In this document: one piece after another, positions 49,725 through 62,158 of the stretch
How the letters are laid out: each line of letters opens with the position of its first letter
Position numbering within the stretch: the first letter of the stretch is position 1
Assembly (NCBI GenBank): GCA_936450465.1
Contig: OW388291.1
Coordinates: 77,137,936 to 77,201,935, forward strand
Source of the DNA: Gibbula magus
Lineage: Eukaryota > Mollusca > Gastropoda > Trochida > Trochidae
Length of the DNA: 64,000 nt
Direction of reading: 5' to 3'
Program-made: the position numbers and the translations under genes
The notes under the pieces: model-generated
What the model saw: only the letters and a program-made list of their open reading frames with translations
Database searches by the model: none
What the model was told of the DNA's origin: nothing

Positions 49725-49989
49725 TGTTGTCTCATGGATATTAGCTTGGGGTGTGAGTAGGTAGTTGACTACACATGTCGAAAATAAACTAAACTTTCCA
49801 GAAAGAATAGCAAAAAAGTTCAAATTTACAAACAAAAGTTTGTATTGTGACTTATCACATTCTCACAGATGGTATCTATATTAATATGTACATTCCAGAC
49901 GTTGTTAATCTGGCAAAGTCCTTATACTTTGGCTTGTCATCCGTGGAGCTGCTCAAAACACGTCCTCACTCTCTGACGTCCAAGCGCTC

Positions 49990-52900
49990 CTGGTTGGTTG
50001 GTTGCCTGATGCACATGCTGTACACGTGAGACTTGATTAGGTGTAACATGTAGCAGGTTGATTGCCTGATGCACATGCTGTACACGTGAGATTTGCTTAA
50101 GTGTAACATGTAGCAGCTTGGTTGCCTGATGCACATGCTGTACACGTGGGTATGTTTAGGTGTAACATGTAGCAGGTTGGTTGCCTGATGCACATGCTGT
50201 ACACGTGAGTATGCTAAGGTGTAACATGTAGCAGTTTGGTTTCCTGATGCACATGCTGTACACATGAATATGCTTAGGTGTAACATGTAGCAGGTTGGTT
50301 GCCTGATGCACATGCTGTACACGTGAGTATGCTTAGGTGTAACATGTAGCAGGATGGTTGCCTGATGCACATGCTGTACACGTGAATATGCTTAGGTGTA
50401 ACATGTAGCAGGTTGGTTGCCTGATGCACATGCTGTACACGTGAATATGCTTAGGTGTAACATGTAGCAGGTTGGTTGCCTGATGCACATGCTGTACACG
50501 TGGTATGCTTAGGTGTAACATGAAGCAGGTTGGTTGCCTGATGCACATGCTGTACACGTGAATATGCTTAGGTGTAACATGTAGCAGGTTGGTTGCCTGA
50601 TGCACATGCTGTACACATGAATATGCTTAGGTGTAACATGTAAAAGTTTGGTTGCCTTAAGCACATGCTGTACACGTGATACTGCTTAGGTGTAACATTT
50701 AGCAGGTTGGTTGCCTGATGCACATGCTGTACACGTGAATATTCTTAGGTGTAACATGTAGCAGTTTGGTTGACTGATGCACATGCTGTACACGTGAAAA
50801 TGCTTAGGTGTAACAGGTAGCAGTTTGGTTGCCTGATGCACATGCTGTACACGTTATTATTCTTAGGTGTAACATGTAGCAGTTTGGTTGCCTGATGCAC
50901 ATGCTGTACACGTGAATATGCTTAGGTGTAAGATGTAGCAGGGTGGTTGCCTGATGCATATGCTGTACACGTGAGTATGCTTAGGTGTAAGATGTAGCAG
51001 GTTGGTTGCCTGATGCACATGCTGTACACGTGAGATTGCTTAGGTGTAACATGTAGCAGGTTGGTTGCCTGATGCACATGCTGTACACATGGGATTGCTT
51101 AGGTGTAACATGTAGCAGGTTGGTTGCCTGATGCACATGCTATACACGTGAATATGCTTAGGTGTAACATGTAGCAGGTTGGTTTTTTGATGCACATGCT
51201 GTACACATGAGTATGCTTAGGTGTAACATGTAGCATGTTGGTTGCCTGATGCACATGCTGTACACGTGAGTATGCTTAGGTGTAACATGTAGCAGGTTGG
51301 TTGCCTGATGCACTTGCTGTACACATGAATATGCTTAGGTGTAACGTGTAAAAGTTTGGTTGCCTTAAGCACATGCTGTACACGTGATATTGCTTAGGTG
51401 TAACATTTTGCAGGTTGGTTGCCTGATGCACATGCTGTACACGTGAATATGCTTAGATGTAACATGTAGCAGGTTGGTTGCCTGATGCACATGCTGTACA
51501 CATGAATATGCTTAGATGTAACATGTTGCAGGTTGGATGCCTGATGCACATGCTCTACACATGAATATGCTTAGTTGTAACATGTAGCAGTTTGGTTGCC
51601 TGATGCACATGCTGTACACGTGAGATTGCTTAGGTGTAACATGTAGCAGGTTGGTTGCCTGATGCACATGCTGTACACATGAATATGCTTAGGTGTAACA
51701 TGTAGCAGGTTGGTTGCCTGATGCACATGCTGTACACGTGAGTATGCTTAGGTGTAACATGTAGCAGGTTGGTTGCCTGATGCACATGCTGTACACGTGA
51801 ATATGCTTAGGTGTAACACATAGCAGGTTGGTTGCCTGATGCACATGCTGTACACGTGAATATGCTTAGGTGTAACATGTAGCAGGTTGGTTGCCTGATG
51901 CACATGCTGTACACGTGGTATGCTTTGGTGTAATATGAAGCAGGTTGGTTGCCTGATGCACATGCTGTACACGTGAATATGCTTAGGTGTAACATGTAGC
52001 AGTTTGGTTGCCTGATGCACATGCTGTACACATGAATATGCTTAGGTGTAACATGTAAAAGTTTTGTTGCCTTAAGCACATGCTGTACACGTGATATTGC
52101 TTAGGTGTAACATGTAGCAGGTTGGTTTTTTGATGCACATGCTGTACACATGAGTATGCTTAGGTGTAACATGTAGCATGTTGGTTGCCTGATGCACATG
52201 CTGTACACGTGAGTATGCTTAGGTGTAACATGTAGCAGGTTGGTTGCCTGATGCACATGCTGTACACATGAATATGCTTAGGTGTAACGTGTAAAAGTTT
52301 GGTTGCCTTAAGCACATGCTGTACACGTGATATTGCTTAGGTGTAAAATTTTGCAGGTTGGTTGCCTGATGCACATGCTGTACACGTGAATATGCTTAGA
52401 TGTAACATGTAGCAGGTTGGTTGCCTGATGCACATGCTGTACACATGAATATGCTTAGATGTAACATGTAGCAGGTTGGATGCCTGATGCACATGCTCTA
52501 CACATGAATATGCTTAGGTGTAACATGTAGCAGTTTGGTTGCCTGATGCACATGCTGTACACGTGAGATTGCTTAGGTGTAACATGTAGCAGGTTGGTTG
52601 CCTGATGCACATGCTGTACACATGAATATGCTTAGGTGTAACATGTAGCAGGTTGGTTGCCTGATGCACATGCTGTACACGTGAGTATGCTTAGGTGTAA
52701 CATGTAGCAGGTTGGTTGCCTGATGCACATGCTGTACACGTGAGTATGCTAAGGTGTAACATGTAGCAGTTTGGTTGCCTGATGCACATGCTGTACACGT
52801 GAGTATGCTTAGGTGTAACATGTAGCAGTTTGGTTGCCTGATGCACATGCTGTACACGTGAGTATGCTTAGGTGTAACATGTAGCAGTTGGTTGCCTGAT

Positions 52901-55775
52901 GCACATGCTGTACACGTGAATATGCTTAGGTGCAACACATAGCAGGTTGGTTGCCTGATGCACATGCTGTACACGTGAATATGCTTAGGTGTAACATGTA
53001 GCAGGTTGGTTGCCTGATGCACATGCTGTACACGTGGTATGCTTTGGTGTAATATGAAGCAGGTTGGTTTCCTGATGCACATGCTGTACACGTGAATATG
53101 CTTAGGTGTAACATGTAGCAGTTTGGTTGCCTGATGCACATGCTGTACACATGAATATGCTTAGGTGTAACATGTAAAAGTTTGGTTGCCTTAAGCACAT
53201 GCTGTACACGTGATATTGCTTAGGTGTAACATTTAGCAGGTTGGTTGCCTGATGCACATGCTGTACACGTGAATATGCTTAGGTGTAACATGTAGCAGTT
53301 TGGTTGACTGATGCACATGCTGTACACGTGAATATGCTTAGGTGTAAGATGTAGCAGGTTGGTTGCCTGATGCACATGCTGTACACGTGAGTATGCTTAG
53401 GTGTAACATGTAGCAGGTTGGTTGCCTGATGCACATGCTGTACACGTGAGATTGCTTAGGTGTAACATGTAGCAGGTTTGTTGCCTGATGCACATGCTGT
53501 ACACATGGGATTGCTTAGGTGTAACATGTAGCAGGTTGGTTGCTCGATGCACATGCTGTACACATGAGTATGCTTAGGTGTAACATGTAGCATGTTGGTT
53601 GCCTGATGCACATGCTGTACACGTGAATATGCTTAGGTGTAACATGTAGCAGGTTGGTTGCCTGATGCACATGCTGTACACGTGAATGTGCTTAGGTGTA
53701 ACATGTACAAGTTTGGTTGCCTTAAGCACATGCTGTACACGTGATATTGCTTAGGTGTAACATTTTGCAGGTTGGTTGCCTGATGCACATGCTGTACACG
53801 TGAATATGCTTAGGTGTAACATATAACAGTTTGGTTGACTGATACACATGCTGCACACGTGAATATGCTTAGGTGTAACATGTAGCAGTTTGGTTGCCTG
53901 ATGCACATGATGTACACGTGAATATGCTTAGGTATAACATGTAGCAGTTTGGTTGCATGATGCACATGATGTACACGTGAATATGCTTAGGTGTAAGATG
54001 TAGCAGGTTGGTTGCCTGATGCACATGCTGTACACGTGAGTATGCTTAGGTGTAACATGTAAAAGTTTGGTTGCCTTAAGCACATGCTGTACACGTGAGT
54101 ATGCTTAGGTGTAACATGTAGCAGGTTGGTTGCCTGATGCACATGCTGTACACGTGAATATGCTTAGGTGTAACATGTAGCAGTTTGGTTGACTGATGCA
54201 CATGCTGTACACGTGAATATGCTTAGGTGTAAGATGTAGCAGGTTGGTTGCCTGATGCACATGCTGTACACGTGAGTATGCTTAGGTGTAACATGTAGCA
54301 GGTTGGTTGCCTGATGCACATGCTGTACACGTGAGATTGCTTAGGTGTAACATGTAGCAGGTTTGTTGCCTGATGCACATGCTGTACACATGGGATTGCT
54401 TAGGTGTAACATGTAGCAGGTTGGTTGCTCGATGCACATGCTGTACACATGAGTATGCTTAGGTGTAACATGTAGCATGTTGGTTGCCTGATGCACATGC
54501 TGTACACGTGAATATGCTTAGGTGTAACATGTAGCAGGTTGGTTGCCTGATGCACATGCTGTACACGTGAATGTGCTTAGGTGTAACATGTACAAGTTTG
54601 GTTGCTTTAAGCACATGCTGTACACGTGATATTGCTTAGGTGTAACATTTTGCAGGTTGGTTGCCTGATGCACATGCTGTACACGTGAATATGCTTAGGT
54701 GTAACATATAACAGTTTGGTTGACTGATACACATGCTGCACACGTGAATATGCTTAGGTGTAACATGTAGCAGTTTGGTTGCCTGATGCACATGATGTAC
54801 ACGTGAATATGCTTAGGTATAACATGTAGCAGTTTGGTTGCATGATGCACATGATGTACACGTGAATATGCTTAGGTGTAAGATGTAGCAGGCTGGTTGC
54901 CTGATGCACATGCTGTACACGTGAGTATGCTTAGGTGTAACATGTAGCAGGTTGGTTGCCTGATGCACATGCTGTACACGTGAGTATGCTTAGGTGTAAC
55001 ATGTAGCAGGTTGGTTGCCTGATGCACATGCTGTACACGTGAGTATGCTTAGGTGTAACATGTAGCAGGTTGGTTGCCTGATGCACATGCTGTACAAGTG
55101 AGATTGCTTAGGTGTAACATGTAGCAGGTTGGTTGCCTGATGCACATGCTGTACACGTGAGTATGCTTAAGTGCAACATGTAACAGGTTGGTTGCCTGAT
55201 GCACATGCTGTACACGTGAGTATGCTTAGGTGTAACATGTAGCAGGTTGGTTGCCTAATGCACATGCTGTACACGTGAGATTGCTTAGGTGTAACAAGAA
55301 GCAGGTTGGTTGCCTGATGCACATGCTATACACGTGAATAGGCTTAGTTTGTAACATGTAGCAGGTTGGTTGCCTGATGCACATGCTGTACACGTGATTA
55401 TGCTAAGGTGTAACCTGTAGCAGGTTGGTTGCCTGATGCACATGCTGTACACGTGAGATTGCTTAGATGTAACATGTAGCAGGTTGGTTGCCTGATGCAC
55501 ATGCTGTACGCGTGGGATTGCTTAGGTGTAACATTTTGAAGGTTGGTTGCCTGATGCACATGTTGTACACGTGAATATTCTTAGGTGTAACATGTAGCAG
55601 TTTGGTTACCTGATGCACATGCTGTACACGTGAATATGCTTAGGTGTAACATGTAGCAGTTTGGTTGACTGATGCACATGCTGTACACGTGAGATTGCTT
55701 AGGTGTAACATGTAGCAGGTTGGTTGCCTGATGCACATGCTGTACACGTGAATATGCTTAGGTGTTACATGTACG
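49990..55775. repeat. 59-bp satellite, right array
   Basis: About 98 monomers of the same 59-bp family as 36135-44420. This side contains variants not seen on the left: GTTGCCTTAAGCACATGC, GTGATATTGCTTAGG and TTTTGCAGG. Local higher-order repeats are visible: ACACATAGCAGG near 51817 and 52936 (about 19 monomers apart) and GCTCGATGCAC near 53543 and 54427 (about 15 monomers). Confidence 0.95.
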
Positions 55776-57020
55776 CATAGCGAGATAACAATACACTTAC
55801 ACTTTGATAATTTTGTTAAAATTAAAGAGATTACACAAAAACACAGTAAATGAAAACATTATTCTGAAGGAGAATATATATCACAGTTACACATTTGATT
55901 CTTATTCATTCCATGCTGAGCGTGCTTATGGTACATGCATTTGGAATTCTAAACAATCTTATCATAAGATACATACATGTATATCATTCGTATGCTAATT
56001 TCTCACTCTTAGTATTCTAAATCCTCATTGATAGTATGCTCATTCCTCACTCGTTGGTATGCAACTTCCTTACTCTTTGGTATGCTATTTCTTCACTCTT
56101 TGGTATGATCATTCCTTACTCATTTGTTTGCTAATTCTTCATCCAAATATACTTTGTCACACACATACTAAAGAACGTTCAAATGAAATACTGAAAGTTC
56201 ACATATTTTTCTGTCATTTGACATCTTTTCATGCTAACACACGGATGTCTTGCCCTTGTGAAGCGCTCTGAAAATATCTACTGGACGCGAAGTTCACGAC
56301 ACTGTCGTTATAAGGCTCTGTCTGTATGAACCATTGTTAAATAAAGATTAAAGATAATGTGTACTTACATTACCTTGATTTTCAATGATGCAATGTCCAT
56401 ATTAAATGATATAAGATAAACGAATCAATAAAAACATACTATATAGTTTAGAAATTACGAGTTCTCTTAGTCAATATCTAAAACGATGGATCGACTATCT
56501 AAACAGCTAGAATGGATTGACACATTCGAGATGATAGAAAACGCAACGAACTAAATGTATATATATAACTATGCTCCAGAACTATACCTGGACTAGTATC
56601 CAGTTTATGTGTTTGTTGTGTAACCAGCATTGGTTGCACTTTTCTTGTAATTTAATGAATTCGGAATTCGGTGAACTGTTTAAAACAAAAGCATAAAAAA
56701 CTTTTTTCTTAGCAAAGTACATTCATTGTAAATAATTGTTTATCTTCAAAAATGTTAGGGTAGAGTTTTAAGATACCGTTTACTACAGAAATAAAGTTTG
56801 TATTTAAGAGATGGGCAAATTGAACGTGTAATACTGCTTGTAATTTATAAACTCATTAATTCTTCTGGAAATGCATCAAGTCATTCAAGTGCTTCCGTTT
56901 CCCGTTGTAAGCAAGTATGTTAAACATATATGATGAACCTTTTGTTTTATTAAGTAACCTTGCTTAGTCTTGTATTACCTGACCCAATTGTGAAAAGCAT
57001 GTATAGAAAGAGGTCTTTGA
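55776..57020. other. Distal part of the duplicated upstream segment
   Basis: No gene. 56030-56130 repeats TTGGTATGnTnnTTCCTnACTC-type motifs, and 56330-56430 resembles 26560-26640. Together with 57190-57260 it matches the order of sequence upstream of copy A. Confidence 0.45.
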
Positions 57021-57029
57021 TAGGCACCA

Positions 57030-57110
57030 AATTCCACCTGATGAAGGAGTGAGTATGTACTCCGAAACGTCGTGTATTTTCACATTAAAGAAGTTGCTAT
57101 CCAGAAAATA
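57030..57110 (+). ncRNA. Hammerhead-ribozyme-like motif, copy 1 (Penelope-type element)
   Basis: CTGATGA (57038-57044), an extra A, stem GGAGT/ACTCC (57046-57050 and 57059-57063) with an 8-base loop, GAAA (57064-57067), then CGTC (57068-57071). CAC before the core pairs with GTG after the cleavage position (helix I), with further A/T pairing beyond. Helix III would be only the self-complementary ACGT, as in minimal dimeric hammerheads. The extra A after CTGATGA departs from the consensus, so activity is uncertain. Confidence 0.5.
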
Positions 57111-57119
57111 TTCCTGTTC

Positions 57120-58525
57120 TTATGTATAGAATGATTTCTTGTAAAGCAAAATTGTAGCATATTTGAAAATTACAACATAACTTTGACTTGAACATAGCGG
57201 TGACTGAGTGGATAATATGATGGAATATACAGTGCTGGCGATTGGGCGCCTGACTCGGAGGTTGTGACTTTGCCAGACAAGAAATTGTATAACAATTACA
57301 ATGTGTGATCTTAAATATAACACTGTATCGATCATTTGATCAATTATGTTTATTACAAATTACAAAAGGTTAACCCATGCATGTATTTAACTTCATTACT
57401 TTCAAACACCCACACATTAGTTTCAGTACTTCATGACATATATAACTAGAAAAGTAAACGTATATCTACGATGGTGCTTCATTAATATTTAACTTCTACA
57501 TTTACAGGTAATTAAACTTTAAGGATTAACACATGGTGATATAAACAACCATAGTAATTAAAGTGTTGTAGAAAGCATTAGTGTTAGGTAATGTTTATCA
57601 TTAACTTGGCAAAATTAACAATGCCAATATTATATATATTATGCCAATATACAAGGTAAGCTAAGGGGAAACATAGATAAAAGGATAATTCCAGCATTCG
57701 CCAATTACCCCCCGAAACGTTGTTATCACCAAATGAATGGAAACAATGGTATGGTCTATTCTCGGACTGTTCATATTGTTATATTTGTATCAATCATATC
57801 TGCATGTAGTATTTCAGTTTATTATAATAAAAAATGACTATGTTTGTTCCTTTTTGTCAACATATATGTTAAGGAAAGTCGTTAAGAATATCAATAACCA
57901 CAGTACATTCTACTTATTATGGTTTATTGTTCACTCCGGGGTCACACGAGGTTATCAACATAATGACTGACAACAGGGGCATGCTCCTAGCCCTGGGTTG
58001 TCCTGTGATTATGGAAACTGTGATCAATAAGGAGAAGGGTTAGCATAATGAAATACTTAAATTGGGATAAGTGTCTGGTTCATAGACGAAAGCTACTGCG
58101 AACAAAATACACGAAATCAACCATTTAACACAAAGAAATAGCTGTCATGAAAGGTGGAAATCTTCAAAATAACGTCACACGGATTCTTTCGATAAAAATA
58201 ACACACTTTATTTGTTTACGTTGTACTCGAAGAGTTTATCTAACACAAAGTATCAAAGTAATAAAAGTAAATGCATAACACCAGATAATGGATGAAAATT
58301 AGAAGGGAGTATTACCGATGAAAACAGCATGATTTTTATATTGATGTTTCATGAGGTATAGTTCGCCTAACATTACAGATGTATAAACAGTAACTTCATA
58401 CTTTTCTAAAACAGTACATTTACGCAAATTCGTTTGAACATAGTTACAATAATATTGAAATAAATTAACATATAAAAAAAATATCATTCATTGGGTGTTT
58501 GAATGACATTTAGAAGTGGTATACA
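57120..58525. other. AT-rich DNA between the two hammerhead-like copies
   Basis: No reverse transcriptase or GIY-YIG frame recognised. 57190-57260 duplicates 29945-30020 and carries a tRNA A-box-like string (TGACTGAGTGGATAA), so a tRNA-derived fragment is possible. A lone CCCGAAACGTTG lies near 57713. Confidence 0.4.
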
Positions 58526-58529
58526 TAAG

Positions 58530-58612
58530 AACAGGAATATTTTCTTGATAACAACTTCTTTAATGTGAAAATACATAATAAATATGCTCACTCCTTCATC
58601 AGGGATGAGCTG
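58530..58612 (-). repeat. Degenerate inverted copy of the hammerhead-like repeat
   Basis: On the minus strand CTGATGAAGGAGTGAGCAT is followed by a changed segment lacking CCGAAACGTCG, then TGTATTTTCACATTAAAGAA as in the other copies. Probably a decayed family member. Confidence 0.55.
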
Positions 58613-58729
58613 TTATTACAAATCTCCATTGTACACATTTCTCATGCATGTTAATCTCCCTGATTGAGTTTCCTAACTATTGTTTTGTTTGCTATATAAA
58701 TGTATAAATATACAGTATTTTTATATCCT

Positions 58730-58820
58730 TACATTTCACCTGATGAAGGAGTGAGCATATACTCCGAAACGTCGTGTATTTTCACATTAAAGAAGTTGTT
58801 ATCTGAAAATCTTCCTGTTC
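58730..58820 (+). ncRNA. Hammerhead-ribozyme-like motif, copy 2
   Basis: CTGATGA begins at 58740. Stem GGAGT/ACTCC, GAAA at 58766-58769 and CGTC at 58770-58773, followed by GTGTATTTTCACATTAAAGA exactly as in copy 1. The two direct copies are about 1.7 kb apart, as expected of terminal repeats of a Penelope-like element remnant. Confidence 0.5.
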
Positions 58821-59560
58821 AAATCATTCATTGAATACATTTATACGTTTATTTTTAAATAATGACGATAAAGTCATGTTATTAATATATACGGAAATGA
58901 AAAATTTCAATCAATAAACTTGATATTTAAGAAATTCATATAGCCGATATTTAACAAAATATTTACGTCGTTAACCAAAGTATGAATTATTCCCATAGGG
59001 TCCATATTGGAATTCAATACAAGCCACTCATGTGTATGCCCTAAGGTTTTAGGTTAGCGCACACCTATATCTGGACAATCCTCTAGATCTATGGTAATCC
59101 GTGCGATAGCGCAGTACAGTAATCTTAACTAGTTATGAAGGTTATTTGTCAGGTAGACTGAGCGTTATTGGGAATCGATATACCCCAGATTACATATGGA
59201 GTCGCTGTTTTCAAAGTTAAAAGGAATGAATGACCAAGTAGTCTTATTGTTTGGCCTTTCTCACAACTGGCAGGTTGTTGGATTACGCCAGATGATACCT
59301 CAGTTTCGATGATTTGAGTGATTTCGTAATCTATATTTACAACATATCTCAAAAGCTGATTTTGTTACTGTTTTTCATATTTTTTAAAAAAGTTTACAAG
59401 TTATTTGTAAAAGGCAATATGGAAATGTAATCACAACTCATAAACACCTTTAGCCATTTATCATTGATCTTTTTTAAATAGGCTATATCTCATAACATGC
59501 CAAGTGCATGACTGAACTGGGAACAACTACAACGCAACCTGCTTGTTTGTTCAGTCTCGA
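58821..59560. other. Intergenic DNA, nothing recognised
   Basis: AT-rich, with only short random open frames on both strands. No family motif or repeat shared with the rest of the window was noticed. Confidence 0.4.
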
Positions 59561-59569
59561 ACGCCAACT

Positions 59570-60200
59570 GTTCTTGTTACTATTAATGACAACTATCAGG
59601 GTTTTGATACGATTGTCACTCCCACAATATACAACATTATTCACTTTACTTATCTCAAACTAGATGTACTTGACTATTGCAATAGCTTACTAAATAAACT
59701 GTCCTAAAATCCACCTTGATCGATTGCAGCGCATTCAGAATACAGCAGCACGGATTGTGACTCTGTCTAAAAAGTTTGACCGTATAACACCAATACTCAG
59801 AAACCTTCACTGGTTACCGATCAGATACAGAATCACTTTCAAAGTAATTTTTATTGTCCACCAGTGTCTCAGTAACTCTGCTCCTTCTTATCTGTGTGAG
59901 ATGGTAAAGTGCTACCAGCCAGGCAGATCTCTCCGTTCGGAGCAACATATGCTTCTCACAGTGCCCAGAGTTAGACTCGACAGATACGGAGGAAGATCAT
60001 TTGCCTACTCTGCTGCAGTAGAGTGGAACCAACTTCCCATTGAACTTCGCCAGTGCAAATGCTACCAGACCTTCAGAAAGATGTTAAAAACCCATTTGTT
60101 TCAAATTGCCTTTCCATAGCAAACACACTTTGAGCGCTTTGAGCACGCTATATAGCATGGATTTGGCGCTATAAAAATTGACTATGACTATGACTATGAC
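59570..60200 (+). mobile_element. 5'-truncated LINE (L2/CR1-type 3' end)
   Basis: The frame 59724-60119 encodes the C-terminal end of a LINE reverse transcriptase protein: QRIQNTAARIVTLSKKFDRI, NLHWLPIRYRITFKV, YGGRSFAYSAAVEWNQLPIE and FRKMLKTHLFQIAF. Upstream, LDVLDYCNSLLNKL lies in another frame (about 59660-59705), so there is a frameshift. After the stop, GGATTTGGCGCTATAAAAAT is followed by (TGACTA)n, the typical 3' end of this LINE group. Confidence 0.85.
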
Positions 60201-60204
60201 TACT

Positions 60205-61055
60205 TAATATACATAAAGGAAACTGCTGAGAAAAAGCGTTTTCGGTCTCATTCGAGGCAAATCAACAGATCTTAATATATACTTGTTTGTCCAGTTTATT
60301 CTAGCCTGTCGCTTACCTTACTAGCAAATCATAAACAACATTTATATTATTCCCTAAAAGAAAGCCATATCTGACCTTTTCTGGATCAATGACTTGTCAA
60401 CGTGAAAACTCCCCAAAATTTTGGATGTTCAATGTGTCTCCGATGCTATAGTTCAAAGTTTATTTGTGAGGTTAGGCCCTCCTGCCTAAAATACAGAAGT
60501 GCATTTAAAAATACTTATATATTAACCCTCAAAGGCATTCACTTTTTTAGATCACATTAGGCACAAGGTGGGCCTCGGAGGCCCAGGGGTATTACACATA
60601 TGACATTACTGTACCTGCACTTGCTATCATAATCATGGATAGGTTAGAAGAAAAGATTGAGCTCAAAGGGCATGTATCCAATGTTCTAAAATGTTATTTT
60701 AATGTATTTCTAATTATTTGGTGTTTGTATTTCTGCATATTTCGCCCTTTGAAATATAACTATTTGATTTTAAAAAATTCAATTTTTTAAAAAATGTTTG
60801 ATTGTCCTTCACTACAATTGTATTGTATTATATTACAGTTAATATAATGTTGTATTGCAGAAAATATATTCCCCTGGACTGAGAAACATGTCCAACTATA
60901 CAATGGTATAACCAGAAAGGATGGAAACAGATATGTGAAACTTTTCATAAAGCAATGAAGGTTGTTCTTTACGTTGTCCAGGTTCTCATTTAGAAGAATG
61001 AATGAATATCAGGATAAATTTATTATTCAATGTAGTCAAATGGAAAGAACATGAT
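60205..61055. other. Intergenic DNA, nothing recognised
   Basis: No convincing frame, repeat ends or RNA signature was found; AT-rich. Confidence 0.4.
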
Positions 61056-61058
61056 TCA

Positions 61059-62090
61059 ACTAGAAATATGTGCATGTGATGGACTGTGATGTCCCCCGCT
61101 CCAACTTTCAATCCAACCTAGTCATATTACCCTTAATTTTCACTTATGCTAAGCACTTAGTTCACTACTGCATTAATAACGAGAAATAAAAAAATCAGAA
61201 TAGCCAAAGAAGCAAAAGGCAACACTCTATCACTAGGTCTAAGCAAATACAAAGTTTGGTGAAAAAATATTGAACAGTTTTGGAGATAGAGGCCGGAAAA
61301 GGTCTCTACCCCAAATATGCACTAAATTAAAATTGTTTCCATGGAAACCGGAAAAAATTAAAAATTCAGAATAACCAAAATAGCAAACGGCACCATTCCA
61401 CCACTAGGTCTAACCACATACCAAGTTTCGTAAAGAAATACTTGATAGATTTTGAAATAGAGGCTGGAAAACGTCCCTACCCCCAATATGCACTAAGTTG
61501 AATTTGTTGCCATGGGAACCAGTAAAAAATTTAAAAATTCAGATTAGCCAAAGTAGCAAAAGGCACCACTTTATCACTAGGTCTTAGCAAATACCAAGTT
61601 TGGTGAACAAATATTGAACGGTTTTGGAGATAGAGGCCGGAAAAGGTCCCTACCCTCAATATGCACTAAGTTCAAATTGTTTCCATGGAAACCAGAAAAA
61701 AATAAAAAATTCAGAATAACCAAAATAGCAAAAGGCACCACTCCACCACTAGGTCTAACCACATACCATGTTTCGTAAAGAAATACTAGATAGATTTTGA
61801 AATAGAGGCCGGAAAAGGCCCCTACCCCCAATTTGCAATAAGTTCAAATTGTTTCCTTGGAAACCAGAAAAAAAAACAATTCAGAACAACCAAAATAGCA
61901 AAAGGCACCACTCCACCACTAGGTCTAACCACATACCAAGTTTCGTGAACAAATATTGAAGGGTTTTTGAGATATGGCCCGGAAAAGAAAGCATTTCCGA
62001 ATGACGGAATAACGGAATGACGGAATGACGGAATGACGGACGGAGGCGAAAACATTAAGTCTCCCGAAAAAAATGTCGGGGGACGTAATT
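61059..62090. mobile_element. Repeat element with inverted ATGTCCCCCG ends and about five internal monomers
   Basis: Same family as 6108-6631, with nearly identical ends (ACTAGAAATATGTGCATGTG at the left; AATGACGG repeats and CGGGGGACG at the right). The ~170-bp internal unit with AAAGGCACCAC or a variant occurs near 61219, 61388, 61558, 61732 and 61909. Confidence 0.7.
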
Positions 62091-62158
62091 AACACAAACC
62101 TTATTAAAGTGGTAATCATGCGGCGTTCAGTCAGAATGAACACACCAGACAGCCTTAC

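Larger units (their letters stand above)
44424..49990 (-). mobile_element. Near-complete non-LTR retrotransposon (APE-type LINE) inserted in the satellite
   Basis: About 5.5 kb on the minus strand: a short 5' leader (about 49990-49725), ORF1 (49724-48066), ORF2 endonuclease (48085-47111), reverse transcriptase (47110-44586), a 3' UTR of about 130 bp and a (CT)n tail. ORF1 and ORF2 overlap by 20 bases in different frames. ORF2 is broken by one frameshift near 47105 and one in-frame TAA near 46940; everything else is open, so the insertion is young. Clade not assigned: the reverse transcriptase motifs resemble the Jockey/CR1-like superfamily, but the B motif GVGQGRV is unusual. No clear target duplication is seen. 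Confidence 0.9.

Noticed and set aside
36057..55500. Many minus-strand frames with a repeating MHQATxLLHVTPKHTHVYSM pattern
   Set aside because: They are the 59-bp satellite read through its three registers; 59 is not a multiple of 3, one register has TAA, and longer frames only arise where that base is mutated. No start context or conservation.
36135..55775. CRISPR-like array
   Set aside because: Monomers are contiguous with no unique spacers, and the context is eukaryotic.
59149..59352. 67-codon minus-strand frame
   Set aside because: Short, no motif and no splice or promoter context.
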